Of a DNA stretch of 64,000 nucleotides, positions 8,737 through 17,569 are shown piece by piece; within the stretch, counting starts at the first letter, position 1, and every line of letters starts with the position of its first letter. The stretch lies in NCBI GenBank assembly GCA_022711595.1, contig JAKLET010000016.1:20793-84792 (forward strand), read 5' to 3'. A program made the translations under genes and the position numbers. The notes under the pieces were generated by a model. The model was not told the origin of the DNA and did not search any database. It saw only the letters and a program-made list of their open reading frames with translations. This DNA is from Deltaproteobacteria bacterium. GTDB lineage: Bacteria > Desulfobacterota > Syntrophorhabdia > Syntrophorhabdales > Syntrophorhabdaceae.

Positions 8737-11700
8737 TCACGTTACGACAACATTGATCAGCCTGACCTCGAAATAAGTGCTCGCTATCGATCTCGGTTCA
8801 CCATTCGAACCCGTGGCCGTCTGAAGGACCGCGGCGTATCTCCCGGGTTCATAAGGCGATGTGGAGAATGTAAATACGCCTTCAATGGTATCGCCTTTAT
8901 AATGAGCCTTTGGGGCGGTGAAAACCTGCCTGGTCTCGCATGAAACTGGGTCGACAATGGCCAGGCTTACCGTAAGATTTGATTCATTCACACCGGCGCC
9001 TACGTTCGTCAGCTTGTAGGAGATAGTTTCAGACAATCCTTTATAGATCAGTTCGGGTTGGGCCGTTATGGTGCCGTCAACTTCACCGGATACCGCCTGT
9101 TCGATCTCGGCGGCCTGTTCTTCCGGCTGAGCGGGGGCTTGCGCAACACTCTGCTCCTCCTCTTTGCCGGCATCTTCAACCGGTCCGGAGACGGCCTCAG
9201 CATCAGCGGCTTCCCCGGTCTTTCCCTCTTCGACGCTATCCTGCGCCTGCGGCGGCGCCTCTTCTATAACAAAAGCCGCGCACGCTTCGTTCACCTGTTT
9301 GCGGTCCTCATAGGCAACGAGGCGGGCCCGATGATCGCCTGCGTTGGTCGCAACAAGCTTGAAAACAAGCCCGTCTATCGTCTTCTCCCCGCCCGGATCA
9401 ATTTCAATTCCGGCGATGGTTGATTCCTCTATGACAACCCCCTGGCCGTCTTCGATCAGGACCTTCACGTCAACTGTCCTGCCGCGCTCGCTGAGGTTTC
9501 CGACAGTCCCTGCAACGGTGATATCATCATTTGTCTTATATTCCGCCCTGTCGGTCGTGACGGTGGAAGTAAATGCCGATTGGATAACACAGATATTTGA
9601 GGGACCGAATTCCCGCCTGACCGTTTTCCCCTCGCTGTCCGAGTACACAACATCAAGGCCGCTGATGACCTGTCTGTCCTCGCCGGCCGCAGGGTCCTTC
9701 ACGAGGACATTGAAAAAAACCTCTTCACGCTGGCCCATCAGGATCTTTTCAAACCGCCATTCGACAACTGTTGTGCCCTTCTTTGCGACAACGCTTTCAG
9801 GTTTCCTTGAGAAAGAACCTTCGTCCAGCTCGGCTTTCGGATCGCCTACAGAACTTATGAGCCTTACATCACGGGCCGGATCGACGGGGACGGCCGAATA
9901 GTATATGGGCGTCGAGAAATACATTGTCCCGAGATCTTTTCCATCTCCGGTCCATATCCAGCTGGCATTCAGGTCGATGCCGAAACGGGTCGACCATGGA
10001 CCGAGACCATTGCGGTAGACCTCTGTGACCTTCTCCTGTTTTACACCGAAAGAACCGCTGAATGCATTCCAGCAATCTTCGCCTGTGAGCAGTTTTTGAG
10101 TGCCGTTCATAAAATGAAAATTTCTGTCGTTGACGGTAAAATCACCGATAAAAGCGGCCACGGGCCCTGCCATGTCGGTACATTTCACATGGAGATAATT
10201 GGTGACACCGGGAACCAGGGCAGCATTTACGGAATACACAGAGGACCAGCCCTTGCCCTGTCCTATGAGACTGCCTTCTGTAAATTCATCCTGACTGATG
10301 TAAAAATAAAAGGAGTCATTGGCCGCAAGGTTAGCAGAAACCGATAAAGAGGTGAAAGAGGATATCCGCATCACTTTATCAGCATACGAAGGAACCATCC
10401 ATATGTCCTCTCCATCGAAGACACCGCCGGCGAAGGCGTTCACTCCTTTAGTAAAACCGGCGGGCCATTTATCGTATTCGGTCGTATCTGACGTGTCCTT
10501 ATCGATCCTTATCACCCTGTCGGCGTTGAGCGGCACCATCCATACAGAGCTTCCATCGAAGACACCGCCGGCGAAGGCGTATTCGGTCTTTCCCAGGCCC
10601 TGAGGTCTCTGATGACATCCGGTCATCTCCCCGGTTTTCGTGTCTATCCTGACGACGCGGTCGGCATAGTACGGTATCATCCATACGCATTGTCCGTCGA
10701 AGACACCGCCGGCGAAGGCGTATTCAACAAGTTTCAGTCCTTCCGGCCATTTGTTGTGCCCCGTCATCTCACCCGTGGCTGTGTCTATGCTGACAACGCG
10801 GTCGGCATTGGCAGGGACCATCCAGATGCTCTGGCCGTCGAATATGCCCCCGGCAAAGGCATACCCGCCCTTTTTGAACCCGGCAGGCCATTTGTTGTGC
10901 CCTGTCATCTCACCCGTGGCTGTGTCTATCCTGACGACGCGGTCGGCATAGGACGGGACCATCCAGATGCTCTGGCCGTCGAATATGCCCCCGGCAAAGG
11001 CATGGCCTCCCTTCACGAACCCTTCCGGCCATCCGTCGTATCCTGTCATCTCACCCGTGGCTGTGTCTATGCTGACAACGCGGTCGGCGTTTGAAGGGAC
11101 CATCCAGATGCTCTTTCCGTCGAATATGCCTCCGGCAAAAGCGAGATTCCCTTTGCGGAACCCCTTCGGCCACTTGTTGTAGCCGGTCATGACCCCGGTG
11201 TCTTTATCGACTTTCACAACGCTGTCTGCGTTGGCAGGGACCATCCAGATGCTCTGGCCGTCGAATATGCCCCCGGCAAAAGCGAGAACGCTTTTGTAAA
11301 ACCCTTTCGGCCACTGGTTGTAGCTGGTCATCACTATATTTTCTTCAAGGGGCTCTGGAGCGATCTTTCCGCTGTAGCCGAACCCGTCCTGATTATATAT
11401 CGGCGGGGACACCTTGTTGATCACAGCCAGCTTGTCAAAAGACGGCAGAGGTTTTCCATCCATCGAAGAAACATCGCCCGCGGTATAACTCAACTGGACC
11501 GCCCGGTACTGGTCCAGGGGCGAACCCAGGACAATGTTGATCTTCGTGATATCCGATCCCTTCAAGGCCGCTCCGGCAACAGGCACGGAAATATTGTCGA
11601 CGACAACCGAAAACTGGTCCTGTTTGCCTGACGGATCATTCATGGCCTTATCGAAGGCAACAACGATGCTGTCGCCTGCGGTGTTCGTCATCGCTGAAAG

Positions 11701-13461
11701 GACAGCGGGATTCGATACCACCCCCATGCCTTCAAGGCGGATACCCATCCTGACCTTTTTATCGCCGTCGGGGGTTATCATCCCGGGTTCGAGTGTCTTG
11801 TGGACCTCTATCTGCATTACCGAGCTCACCCGAACGGCCGCCTGCGCATGGGCATAGACGATCTGATCGGCGGAGAGGATCTCCGTTTCCACGAGATACT
11901 GACCGCTCTGATCGAATGTGTATGTGAAGCTGGGCAGGTCCAAAACCATAAGAGGTTCAGACATGGCCAGTTTGAATTCCATCATGCCGTTGTGGACCGG
12001 TTTGCCTTCGGTGTCCTTTATCGTGAATCTGGCCGCCAACGGCGCATCGATATTTGACCTGTTGTTGAAGGAGATGGTGGGGACAATGCTGCTTGTCTCG
12101 TTGATGTCAAGGTACTGGGGGTTGACGGATAGCTTCATCCCGTCTATCGACACGGTGGGCACGATGTCGATGGCAACCTTCTTCTCATCCAGAATGTCTC
12201 CTGTTGAAGCATCTGCAATGGAAAGCTCAACCGAGTAGGCGCCCGGCAGATGCCTTTCGGTGTCCCAAAGAAGCACTGCCGTCTCAGAAACGGAAGGTTC
12301 GAGCTTGAGCAGTCCGCCAGCTTCTGGTGAGGCGGAGCCGATGATGTGCGCATTACCGTCCATAACCCGCGAACTGATCTGGAGGTTCACTGCGGCATCA
12401 CCTTTATTTGAGATCTCCGAGCGTATCGTAACGACATCGTGCGCCCGGTATTCTTTTTTGTCGGTAACTACCGATGTCGCAGCAACTGTCTGAATTTTTG
12501 CCGTGGGCTGCTGTGATACGCCGGCAAAGGCCTTCTCGATTGCCGCGCTTGAGGCGCTGCGGGACGAAGCGGGACTGATCCGGGGCCTTTCCTGCTCCCC
12601 GGGCGCTGCCGATCCTTCCGAAGTGAAGGAGGAACCCAATTTGCGCCTGGTGACAAGAGAAACCTTTGTTGTCCTTTCTTCCTTTTGAGGCGCCTCCGTC
12701 CTGGCGGCGGTCGCCTTATCCTTGTTGGTTTCACGAGAGGTCTCATCTTCTTTGGCTGCACTTGCCGTAAGTCCATCCTGAACAGAAGGAGCCTCATCAG
12801 GTTCGTCGACGGAAGGTTTCCCGGTTTGATCTGCATCCCGTGAAAGCGCCGCTGCATCAACCTCGGGTTCAGCGGCAGCCTCCACCGCCGGATCCGGGGA
12901 TGTTTTAACCGTTTCGCCCTCGGCCGCGTCGGCCATCTCCTGTTCATCCCCGGTTTTTTCCTGGGGTAAAAGGACAGGTTTAGACTCTATGCAGGAGAAT
13001 GCCTTGAGCACCAGGGCCGTAGAAGACGGATCGTCGTTCCAGGAACCGTTGCGAAATTGAGAGGAAACAAGATAATTGGTCGCGTTCCCCAATACGATGG
13101 CGTCGCTTATGACGCTTGCCAGCGCAATATAGGCGTTTGCCGTTTCAAGGACCGTCGACAGGTTCGACCCGAACCCGCCGTCAGCATTCTGTTTGGACAA
13201 AAGATAGCCGGCGGCCCTGTTCAATACGTTTTCAATCTCCTCCGTCTGAGGATATTGGAGGAGCGCGAGCATGACGGTGGCCGTCACATTCACGCTGCTT
13301 TCATCGTTCCCGGCGGCTCCCCATCCTCCGTCCTTGTTCTGAACGGTCAACAGATAGCTCATGGTCGTATTGACCGTGGCCTGATCAGACGGGCTTACCG
13401 CTCTAAGGGTTTCGGCGGCAGATGCACCGCCATGGGGATCTTTTCGGGAAATGTTCTTCAT
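8737..13461 (-). CDS. Giant multidomain protein: prenyltransferase-like repeats, CARDB-like domains, seven 48-residue propeller-like repeats
   Basis: The protein has 1574 residues. Residues about 25-165 hold three prenyltransferase/squalene-cyclase-type repeats (LLTVQNKDGGWGAAG, LLSKQNADGGFGS, LVSSQFRNGSWND). A low-complexity Ala/Glu/Thr-rich linker covers about 170-320. Beta-sandwich, CARDB-like segments follow (about 325-700), then seven tandem 48-residue repeats (about 705-1042) built on FAGGIFDGQSIWMVP-x3-ADRVVRIDTATGEMTG. More beta-sandwich domains and an acidic linker complete the C-terminus. I see no signal peptide at this start, and the frame is closed by a stop about 30 codons upstream, so location is unclear although the domain style is extracellular. 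The ATG at 13461 has no good ribosome binding site. Function is unknown; adhesion or ligand binding is conceivable. Confidence 0.75.
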   Translation of the reverse strand: MKNISRKDPHGGASAAETLRAVSPSDQATVNTTMSYLLTVQNKDGGWGAAGNDESSVNVTATVMLALLQYPQTEEIENVLNRAAGYLLSKQNADGGFGSNLSTVLETANAYIALASVISDAIVLGNATNYLVSSQFRNGSWNDDPSSTALVLKAFSCIESKPVLLPQEKTGDEQEMADAAEGETVKTSPDPAVEAAAEPEVDAAALSRDADQTGKPSVDEPDEAPSVQDGLTASAAKEDETSRETNKDKATAARTEAPQKEERTTKVSLVTRRKLGSSFTSEGSAAPGEQERPRISPASSRSASSAAIEKAFAGVSQQPTAKIQTVAATSVVTDKKEYRAHDVVTIRSEISNKGDAAVNLQISSRVMDGNAHIIGSASPEAGGLLKLEPSVSETAVLLWDTERHLPGAYSVELSIADASTGDILDEKKVAIDIVPTVSIDGMKLSVNPQYLDINETSSIVPTISFNNRSNIDAPLAARFTIKDTEGKPVHNGMMEFKLAMSEPLMVLDLPSFTYTFDQSGQYLVETEILSADQIVYAHAQAAVRVSSVMQIEVHKTLEPGMITPDGDKKVRMGIRLEGMGVVSNPAVLSAMTNTAGDSIVVAFDKAMNDPSGKQDQFSVVVDNISVPVAGAALKGSDITKINIVLGSPLDQYRAVQLSYTAGDVSSMDGKPLPSFDKLAVINKVSPPIYNQDGFGYSGKIAPEPLEENIVMTSYNQWPKGFYKSVLAFAGGIFDGQSIWMVPANADSVVKVDKDTGVMTGYNKWPKGFRKGNLAFAGGIFDGKSIWMVPSNADRVVSIDTATGEMTGYDGWPEGFVKGGHAFAGGIFDGQSIWMVPSYADRVVRIDTATGEMTGHNKWPAGFKKGGYAFAGGIFDGQSIWMVPANADRVVSIDTATGEMTGHNKWPEGLKLVEYAFAGGVFDGQCVWMIPYYADRVVRIDTKTGEMTGCHQRPQGLGKTEYAFAGGVFDGSSVWMVPLNADRVIRIDKDTSDTTEYDKWPAGFTKGVNAFAGGVFDGEDIWMVPSYADKVMRISSFTSLSVSANLAANDSFYFYISQDEFTEGSLIGQGKGWSSVYSVNAALVPGVTNYLHVKCTDMAGPVAAFIGDFTVNDRNFHFMNGTQKLLTGEDCWNAFSGSFGVKQEKVTEVYRNGLGPWSTRFGIDLNASWIWTGDGKDLGTMYFSTPIYYSAVPVDPARDVRLISSVGDPKAELDEGSFSRKPESVVAKKGTTVVEWRFEKILMGQREEVFFNVLVKDPAAGEDRQVISGLDVVYSDSEGKTVRREFGPSNICVIQSAFTSTVTTDRAEYKTNDDITVAGTVGNLSERGRTVDVKVLIEDGQGVVIEESTIAGIEIDPGGEKTIDGLVFKLVATNAGDHRARLVAYEDRKQVNEACAAFVIEEAPPQAQDSVEEGKTGEAADAEAVSGPVEDAGKEEEQSVAQAPAQPEEQAAEIEQAVSGEVDGTITAQPELIYKGLSETISYKLTNVGAGVNESNLTVSLAIVDPVSCETRQVFTAPKAHYKGDTIEGVFTFSTSPYEPGRYAAVLQTATGSNGEPRSIASTYFEVRLINVVVT
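10330..11340 (-). repeat. Seven tandem 144-bp repeats inside the giant protein gene
   Basis: Seven in-frame copies of a 144-bp unit encode 48-residue repeats ending in the phrase WMVP-x3-ADRVV-x-ID. Neighbouring copies 2-5 (about 10680-11250) are nearly identical in DNA, for example the shared stretch ATGCCCCCGGCAAA, whereas outer copies diverge. This suggests recent unequal exchange or conversion in the middle. Seven units of about 48 residues would fit a closed seven-bladed beta-propeller. Confidence 0.85.
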
Positions 13462-13837
13462 GATATGGCCGACCGCTTTAAGCGGCGGACACGACCGCTG
13501 TATATGTGTGCATTTGCTCTGTTAAACGTAGAATTCGAGCGATTTTTTTGAGTGACGGTCTCGTTCTTGTTTACATAAGACGGAAAAAACACCTGACCTC
13601 ACACTATCATGAAGATCAATTCTTCATGCGTTCCAATATCGGAATTAAACAACTTAATGAAGGAGGTTATGCCATTTCCACCAAGAAGCTGTCAGTTCCC
13701 CCCAACATTTGTCAAAAAAATACATTTTTGTGAATGACTATTATATTAACAAGGAAGGAAAGTGTCAAGATAAATGTTATTCAATGTAATATTATTCGGG
13801 AATTCCATCTACGGCAATGAAAAAAACATTTTGTCGT
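13462..13837. other. Intergenic region upstream of the giant gene
   Basis: These 376 bp contain no supported gene. The part near 13660 reads GAAGGAGGTTATG on the plus strand, but the frame after it is only about 20 codons. The stretch 13730-13800 is AT-rich and may contain the promoter of the giant gene or the end of the dtd transcript. Confidence 0.35.
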
Positions 13838-14278
13838 TCACGGTGAATCTATGACAAGCGTTACGGGGCCATCGTTTACAAGCATGACATCCATGTGGGT
13901 CTGGAACACACCTGTCTTGACATGGCCCACCCTCTTTCTTAACCTTTCCACAAACATTTCGAAGAGGCCCTTCGCATCGGCGGAGGCCATGGCGGTGCTG
14001 AATGAAGGGCGCCTGCCCTTCGAGCAGTCACCATATAACGTAAATTGTGAAACAACAAGGATCTCTCCCTTTACATCGAGCAGGGACTCATCAAACTTTC
14101 CGTCTTTCTTTTCAAATATCCTGAGGTTGACGATCTTCTCGATCATCCAGTCTATGTCCCGTTCGTTGTCATCTTTTGCGATGCCGAGGAGGACGAGGAT
14201 ACCCCTTCCTATCTCACCTGCACAGACACCATTGACGTCTACTGATGCATTTTTAACACGTTGAATAACAACTCTCAT
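13838..14278 (-). CDS. dtd: D-aminoacyl-tRNA deacylase
   Basis: The 146-residue length and both family motifs are present: SQFTLYGDCSKGRRPSFSTA and the Gly-cisPro motif NDGPVT near the C-terminus. The enzyme removes D-amino acids (and glycine from tRNA-Ala) from mischarged tRNA in the cytoplasm. The ATG follows GGAGGTATAAC. It lies downstream of the EF-G-like gene on the same strand but is separated from it by a terminator. Confidence 0.95.
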   Translation of the reverse strand: MRVVIQRVKNASVDVNGVCAGEIGRGILVLLGIAKDDNERDIDWMIEKIVNLRIFEKKDGKFDESLLDVKGEILVVSQFTLYGDCSKGRRPSFSTAMASADAKGLFEMFVERLRKRVGHVKTGVFQTHMDVMLVNDGPVTLVIDSP

Positions 14279-14335
14279 GTTATACCTCCATTATTCAAGT
14301 GTATCTTTATGTTATCATAGCTATTATCAATAATA

Positions 14336-14361
14336 AAGGGCCCCAAACTGAGGGGGCCCTT
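14336..14361 (-). terminator. Rho-independent terminator after the EF-G-like gene
   Basis: A perfect 9-bp stem AAGGGCCCC / GGGGCCCTT (14336-14344 and 14353-14361) encloses an 8-base loop. On the minus strand it is followed by TTATTATTG, a moderate U-tract. It sits 50 bp downstream of the EF-G-like stop codon and just upstream of dtd. Confidence 0.8.
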
Positions 14362-14411
14362 GCTTTATGACCGCATTGAGATCCTTGTCTCTACCTGAAC
14401 ATTTTTATGCT

Positions 14412-16508
14412 TTATTTTTCCTGCGCCTCTTTTTCGCGCTTTGCAGCTTCGACTATCTTTTCGGCGATCTGGCCGGGAACTTCTTCGTAGTGGGAAAACT
14501 CCATGGTGAAGGTCCCCCTGCCGCCGGTCATGGACCTCAGGTCCGGGGCATACCTCAGCACCTCGGCCATGGGTACCACCGCCTTTACGACCTGGTTGCT
14601 CCCCTTGGTCTCCACACCCATGATCTTGCCCCTGCGTGAGTTCATATCACCCATGATATCGCCCATATTCTCGTCGGGCACGATGACCTCCATCTTCATG
14701 ATCGGTTCGAGAAGGGTTGGCTTGCACATCTCAAGTCCTTTCTTGAAGCCCATCGAAGCAGCGATCTTGAACGCCATTTCAGATGAATCGACGTCATGAT
14801 AGGAACCGTCATATAAAGTGACCCTGAAATCGATCACAGGAAAACCCGCAAGTATGCCCTGCCCCATGGCCTCCACAATGCCCTTTTCCACGGCCGGTAT
14901 ATACTGCCTTGGTATCGCACCGCCCACGATCTTGTCGACAAACTCAAAACCCTCGCCGCGCGGCTTGGGGCCCATCTCGAGCCAGGTATCACCATACTGG
15001 CCTTTTCCGCCGGACTGTTTCTTATATTTCCCCTGTACCTTTGTGGTGCCCTTGATCGTTTCCTTATAAGGCACCTTCGGCTCTTTCAGCTCTACTTCGA
15101 CACCGAATTTCCGTTTCATCCTGTCAATGATGACCTCAATATGGACCTGCCCCATACCGGACAGGAGGAACTCTTTGGTCTGTTCATCGCGGGAATACTT
15201 AATGGTCTGGTCTTCCTCGATAAGTCTTGCCAGAGAGGTGTTGAGCTTGTCTTCGTCTCCTTTTGCCTTTGGTTGCAGCGAGAAGGAGATTACGGGGTTT
15301 GCAACAGTGACGCCTTCATAACGGATGGGAAATTTCTCGTCGCATAAAGTGTCGCCCGTCTGCGTTTCCCTCAGTTTGGCTACAACGGCGATATCACCCG
15401 GGCCGGCAAAGCCTGCCGGTTTCTGTTTCTTTCCGACAAGATAGAAGATCTGGCCGATACGCTCCTTTTCCTCCTTAAGAACATTCAACGCCGTCATATC
15501 GGGGTGTATCTCTCCCGAATAGACCCTGAACATGGTAAGCTTGCCAGCGAAAGGGTCGGTAATGGTCTTGAATATGAAGGCACTGAAAGGCTGGCTTGCC
15601 GACATTTCCCGCATCATTTTCTCGCCTGTTTTGGGATTGGTCCCTTCCACCTCTTTCTTGAATAAAGGGGGCGGGAAAAGTCTCACGACGTTATCAAGGA
15701 GCATATTGATGCCGATATTCCTGCCGGCAGACCCGCAAAAAACAGGAACGATCTTATTGGCAAAGATGCCTGCCTTGAGGCATTGTTCGATCTCTTCGGG
15801 CTTTATCTCTTCGCCGTTGAGGTAGCGCTCCATGACCTCATCATCCACCTCCACGGCTGTTTCCACCAATTTTTCGCGATATTTCTGTGCAAGATCGAGC
15901 TGCTCTCCGGGTATGTCCGTGATATCGAAACCGCCGGAGGAGTCCTTTTTGAATATGCAGGCCTTCATTGTAAGCAGGTCGACCACTCCCTGAAAGCTTT
16001 CCTCCTGGCCTATGGGTATCTGCAGGACAAGGCATGTCTTGTCTGTGAAATTCTTCTGAATATCCTCGATGGTCCTTACAAAATCGGCCCTTTCCCTGTC
16101 CATTTTATTGATGAATATGCCTGCCGCAACGGAAAATTCATTCGCATACTGCCACACTTTTTCCGTCTGTACCTTTACACCGGAAACAGCGCTCACTACA
16201 ATGATCGCCCCGTCGACTACACGCATGCACAGTTTTGCGTCGGATATAAAGTTGTCATCGCCGGGCGTGTCAAGGAGGTTGATCTTGTTTTTTCCCCAAT
16301 CGAAACAGGCGAGGGAGGACGAAATGGTGATCTTGCGCTCCACTTCCTCCGGTTCGTAGTCCATTAAAGACGTTCCTTCATCGACGCTACCGAGTCTATT
16401 GTTCTCTCCCGCAAGAAAGAGCATGGCATCGACGATCGAAGTTTTACCCTCTCCTCCATGGGAAAAAATACCAATATTCCGGATTGCATCAGGTTCGTAC
16501 TTTTTCAT
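14412..16508 (-). CDS. Elongation factor G-like GTPase (second EF-G type)
   Basis: The 698-residue protein has the full EF-G domain set: GTPase domain with NKMD and DTPGDDNF, domains II and III, and the C-terminal domains IV and V. The P-loop reads SHGGEGKTS instead of the GHVDAGKTT type of the canonical factor, and switch II is DTPGDDNF instead of DTPGHVDF. Both deviations are typical of the EF-G-like (FusA2) subgroup, whose role in translation or ribosome recycling is less certain. The ATG follows AAAGGAG. It is encoded divergently from rpmH with an inverted 9-bp array between them. Confidence 0.85.
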   Translation of the reverse strand: MKKYEPDAIRNIGIFSHGGEGKTSIVDAMLFLAGENNRLGSVDEGTSLMDYEPEEVERKITISSSLACFDWGKNKINLLDTPGDDNFISDAKLCMRVVDGAIIVVSAVSGVKVQTEKVWQYANEFSVAAGIFINKMDRERADFVRTIEDIQKNFTDKTCLVLQIPIGQEESFQGVVDLLTMKACIFKKDSSGGFDITDIPGEQLDLAQKYREKLVETAVEVDDEVMERYLNGEEIKPEEIEQCLKAGIFANKIVPVFCGSAGRNIGINMLLDNVVRLFPPPLFKKEVEGTNPKTGEKMMREMSASQPFSAFIFKTITDPFAGKLTMFRVYSGEIHPDMTALNVLKEEKERIGQIFYLVGKKQKPAGFAGPGDIAVVAKLRETQTGDTLCDEKFPIRYEGVTVANPVISFSLQPKAKGDEDKLNTSLARLIEEDQTIKYSRDEQTKEFLLSGMGQVHIEVIIDRMKRKFGVEVELKEPKVPYKETIKGTTKVQGKYKKQSGGKGQYGDTWLEMGPKPRGEGFEFVDKIVGGAIPRQYIPAVEKGIVEAMGQGILAGFPVIDFRVTLYDGSYHDVDSSEMAFKIAASMGFKKGLEMCKPTLLEPIMKMEVIVPDENMGDIMGDMNSRRGKIMGVETKGSNQVVKAVVPMAEVLRYAPDLRSMTGGRGTFTMEFSHYEEVPGQIAEKIVEAAKREKEAQEK

Positions 16509-16618
16509 GGAAACTCCTTTCGGGATAAAAAAATCGTTTAAAATCGAGTGAATTTAACATGGCTTTCTCTCAAAAATCAAGAACTAAACGGTCGCGGGGT
16601 CTGCCCGGCAAACCTCGT

Positions 16619-16728
16619 GACCGTATACGGGTAAACGGGGAAAAGGGCATGCGGGGAAAAGACTTTGTTTTAATCTTTAATACCCCGTATACCCGTATAC
16701 CCGTCTGCTCGTATTCCCTTATTCCGTC
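16619..16728. repeat. Inverted array of 9-bp units, GTATACGGG type
   Basis: The left arm reads in 9-bp steps CGTATACGG, GTAAACGGG, GAAAAGGGC, ATGCGGGGA. The right arm reads TACCCCGTA, TACCCGTAT, ACCCGTCTG, CTCGTATTC, the approximate reverse complement. About 35 bp separate the arms. It lies in the divergent intergenic region between the EF-G-like gene and rpmH. It belongs to the 9-bp-period family but uses a different base sequence from the GGTTTGTNT type. Confidence 0.75.
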
Positions 16729-16788
16729 TTGACTCCCCATTGGTTTTATGTTTAAGTAATAATTTCAAATCAGAACGAGGATAACAGG

Positions 16789-16923
16789 ATGAAAAGAACA
16801 TATCAGCCTCACAACAAAAGCAGAAAAAGAACGCACGGTTTCCTCGTGCGAATGAAAACCGCTTCAGGCCGGGAAGTGATCAGGCGCAGACGGGCCAAAG
16901 GCAGAAAGAGCCTCGCCGTCTGA
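16789..16923 (+). CDS. rpmH: 50S ribosomal protein L34
   Basis: The 44-codon frame encodes [18 protein letters not shown] and ends [12 protein letters not shown], the highly conserved L34 sequence. The ATG follows GAGGATAACAGG. It is the first gene of the conserved rpmH-rnpA-yidD-yidC-khpB-mnmE cluster. In many bacteria dnaA lies upstream; here the upstream gene is the EF-G-like GTPase, so this is not an obvious dnaA/oriC locus. Confidence 0.97.
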   Translation: MKRTYQPHNKSRKRTHGFLVRMKTASGREVIRRRRAKGRKSLAV

Positions 16924-16997
16924 ACCGGCCCATATGAAGCATGCAGGGGATCTGGCGGCAGCCTCCCGAAATGAATGCTGCCAGCAAAATAGACCTG

Positions 16998-17348
16998 ATG
17001 ATCCGCACCTTTACAAAACGAGAGAGACTCAAAAGGGGGGACTTCCGTGGTACAGTATGGACAAAGTGCTCAGAGACGGCCCACTTCGTCCTGCTCGCCA
17101 CAGACAACCGGTGCAGCGTCAGAAGGTTTGCCGTCACTATACGTAAAAAAACGGGGGATGCAGCAGTGCGCAACAGGGTGAGGAGGATCGTGAAAGAATT
17201 CTTTCGTTTGCATAAAAACCTCTTCAGGGATGATTCTGACAACCTTATCAGGGTCAAGGGACTGCCCCAAAACCTCACCATGGCCGAAATAGGCCCGGAA
17301 TTACAAACCCTTTTGTCTTCAGGGAAGATGCGCACAAGCATCAGGTAA
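16998..17348 (+). CDS. rnpA: Ribonuclease P protein component
   Basis: The protein includes [13 protein letters not shown] at its start and the RNR-type motif [15 protein letters not shown], which bind the RNase P RNA for tRNA 5' maturation. I chose the ATG at 16998 (MIRTFTKRE) because it fits the family start and gives 116 residues; in-frame ATGs at 16941 and 16971 would add residues with no similarity, and none of the three has a clear ribosome binding site. The stop overlaps the yidD start (TAATG). Confidence 0.93.
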   Translation: MIRTFTKRERLKRGDFRGTVWTKCSETAHFVLLATDNRCSVRRFAVTIRKKTGDAAVRNRVRRIVKEFFRLHKNLFRDDSDNLIRVKGLPQNLTMAEIGPELQTLLSSGKMRTSIR

Positions 17349-17557
17349 TGAAAAAGATTATTATTTTTCTTGTCAAGTTATACAGGGTAACTTTTTCTGT
17401 ATTTCTGCCCGTACAATGCCGGTATTATCCGACCTGCTCCCAATACATGATCGAAGCCGTCGAGAAGAAAGGCGCCTGGAGAGGTATGCTTCTCGGGTTT
17501 AAAAGGATCCTGCGATGCAATCCTTTTTTTCCCGGAGGATACGACCCGGTACCATAA
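17348..17557 (+). CDS. yidD: Membrane protein insertion efficiency factor
   Basis: The 69-residue protein has the family signature [23 protein letters not shown] split around two cysteines, followed by [17 protein letters not shown]. It is a small membrane-associated factor that aids YidC-dependent insertion. The start codon overlaps the rnpA stop, and yidC follows 12 bp downstream. Confidence 0.95.
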   Translation: MKKIIIFLVKLYRVTFSVFLPVQCRYYPTCSQYMIEAVEKKGAWRGMLLGFKRILRCNPFFPGGYDPVP

Positions 17558-17569
17558 CGGAGGTAATGA

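Noticed and set aside
13659..13740. Plus-strand GGAGG followed by ATG and a frame of about 22 codons
   Set aside because: Spacing between GGAGG and ATG is too short, the product has no protein-like features, and it is not followed by other genes.
16509..16788. Chromosome origin (oriC) next to rpmH
   Set aside because: dnaA is absent and no cluster of DnaA boxes is visible; the region holds a 9-bp inverted array instead.
16941..16997. Extended N-terminus for RNase P protein
   Set aside because: The added residues are not family-like and no ribosome binding site precedes ATG 16941.
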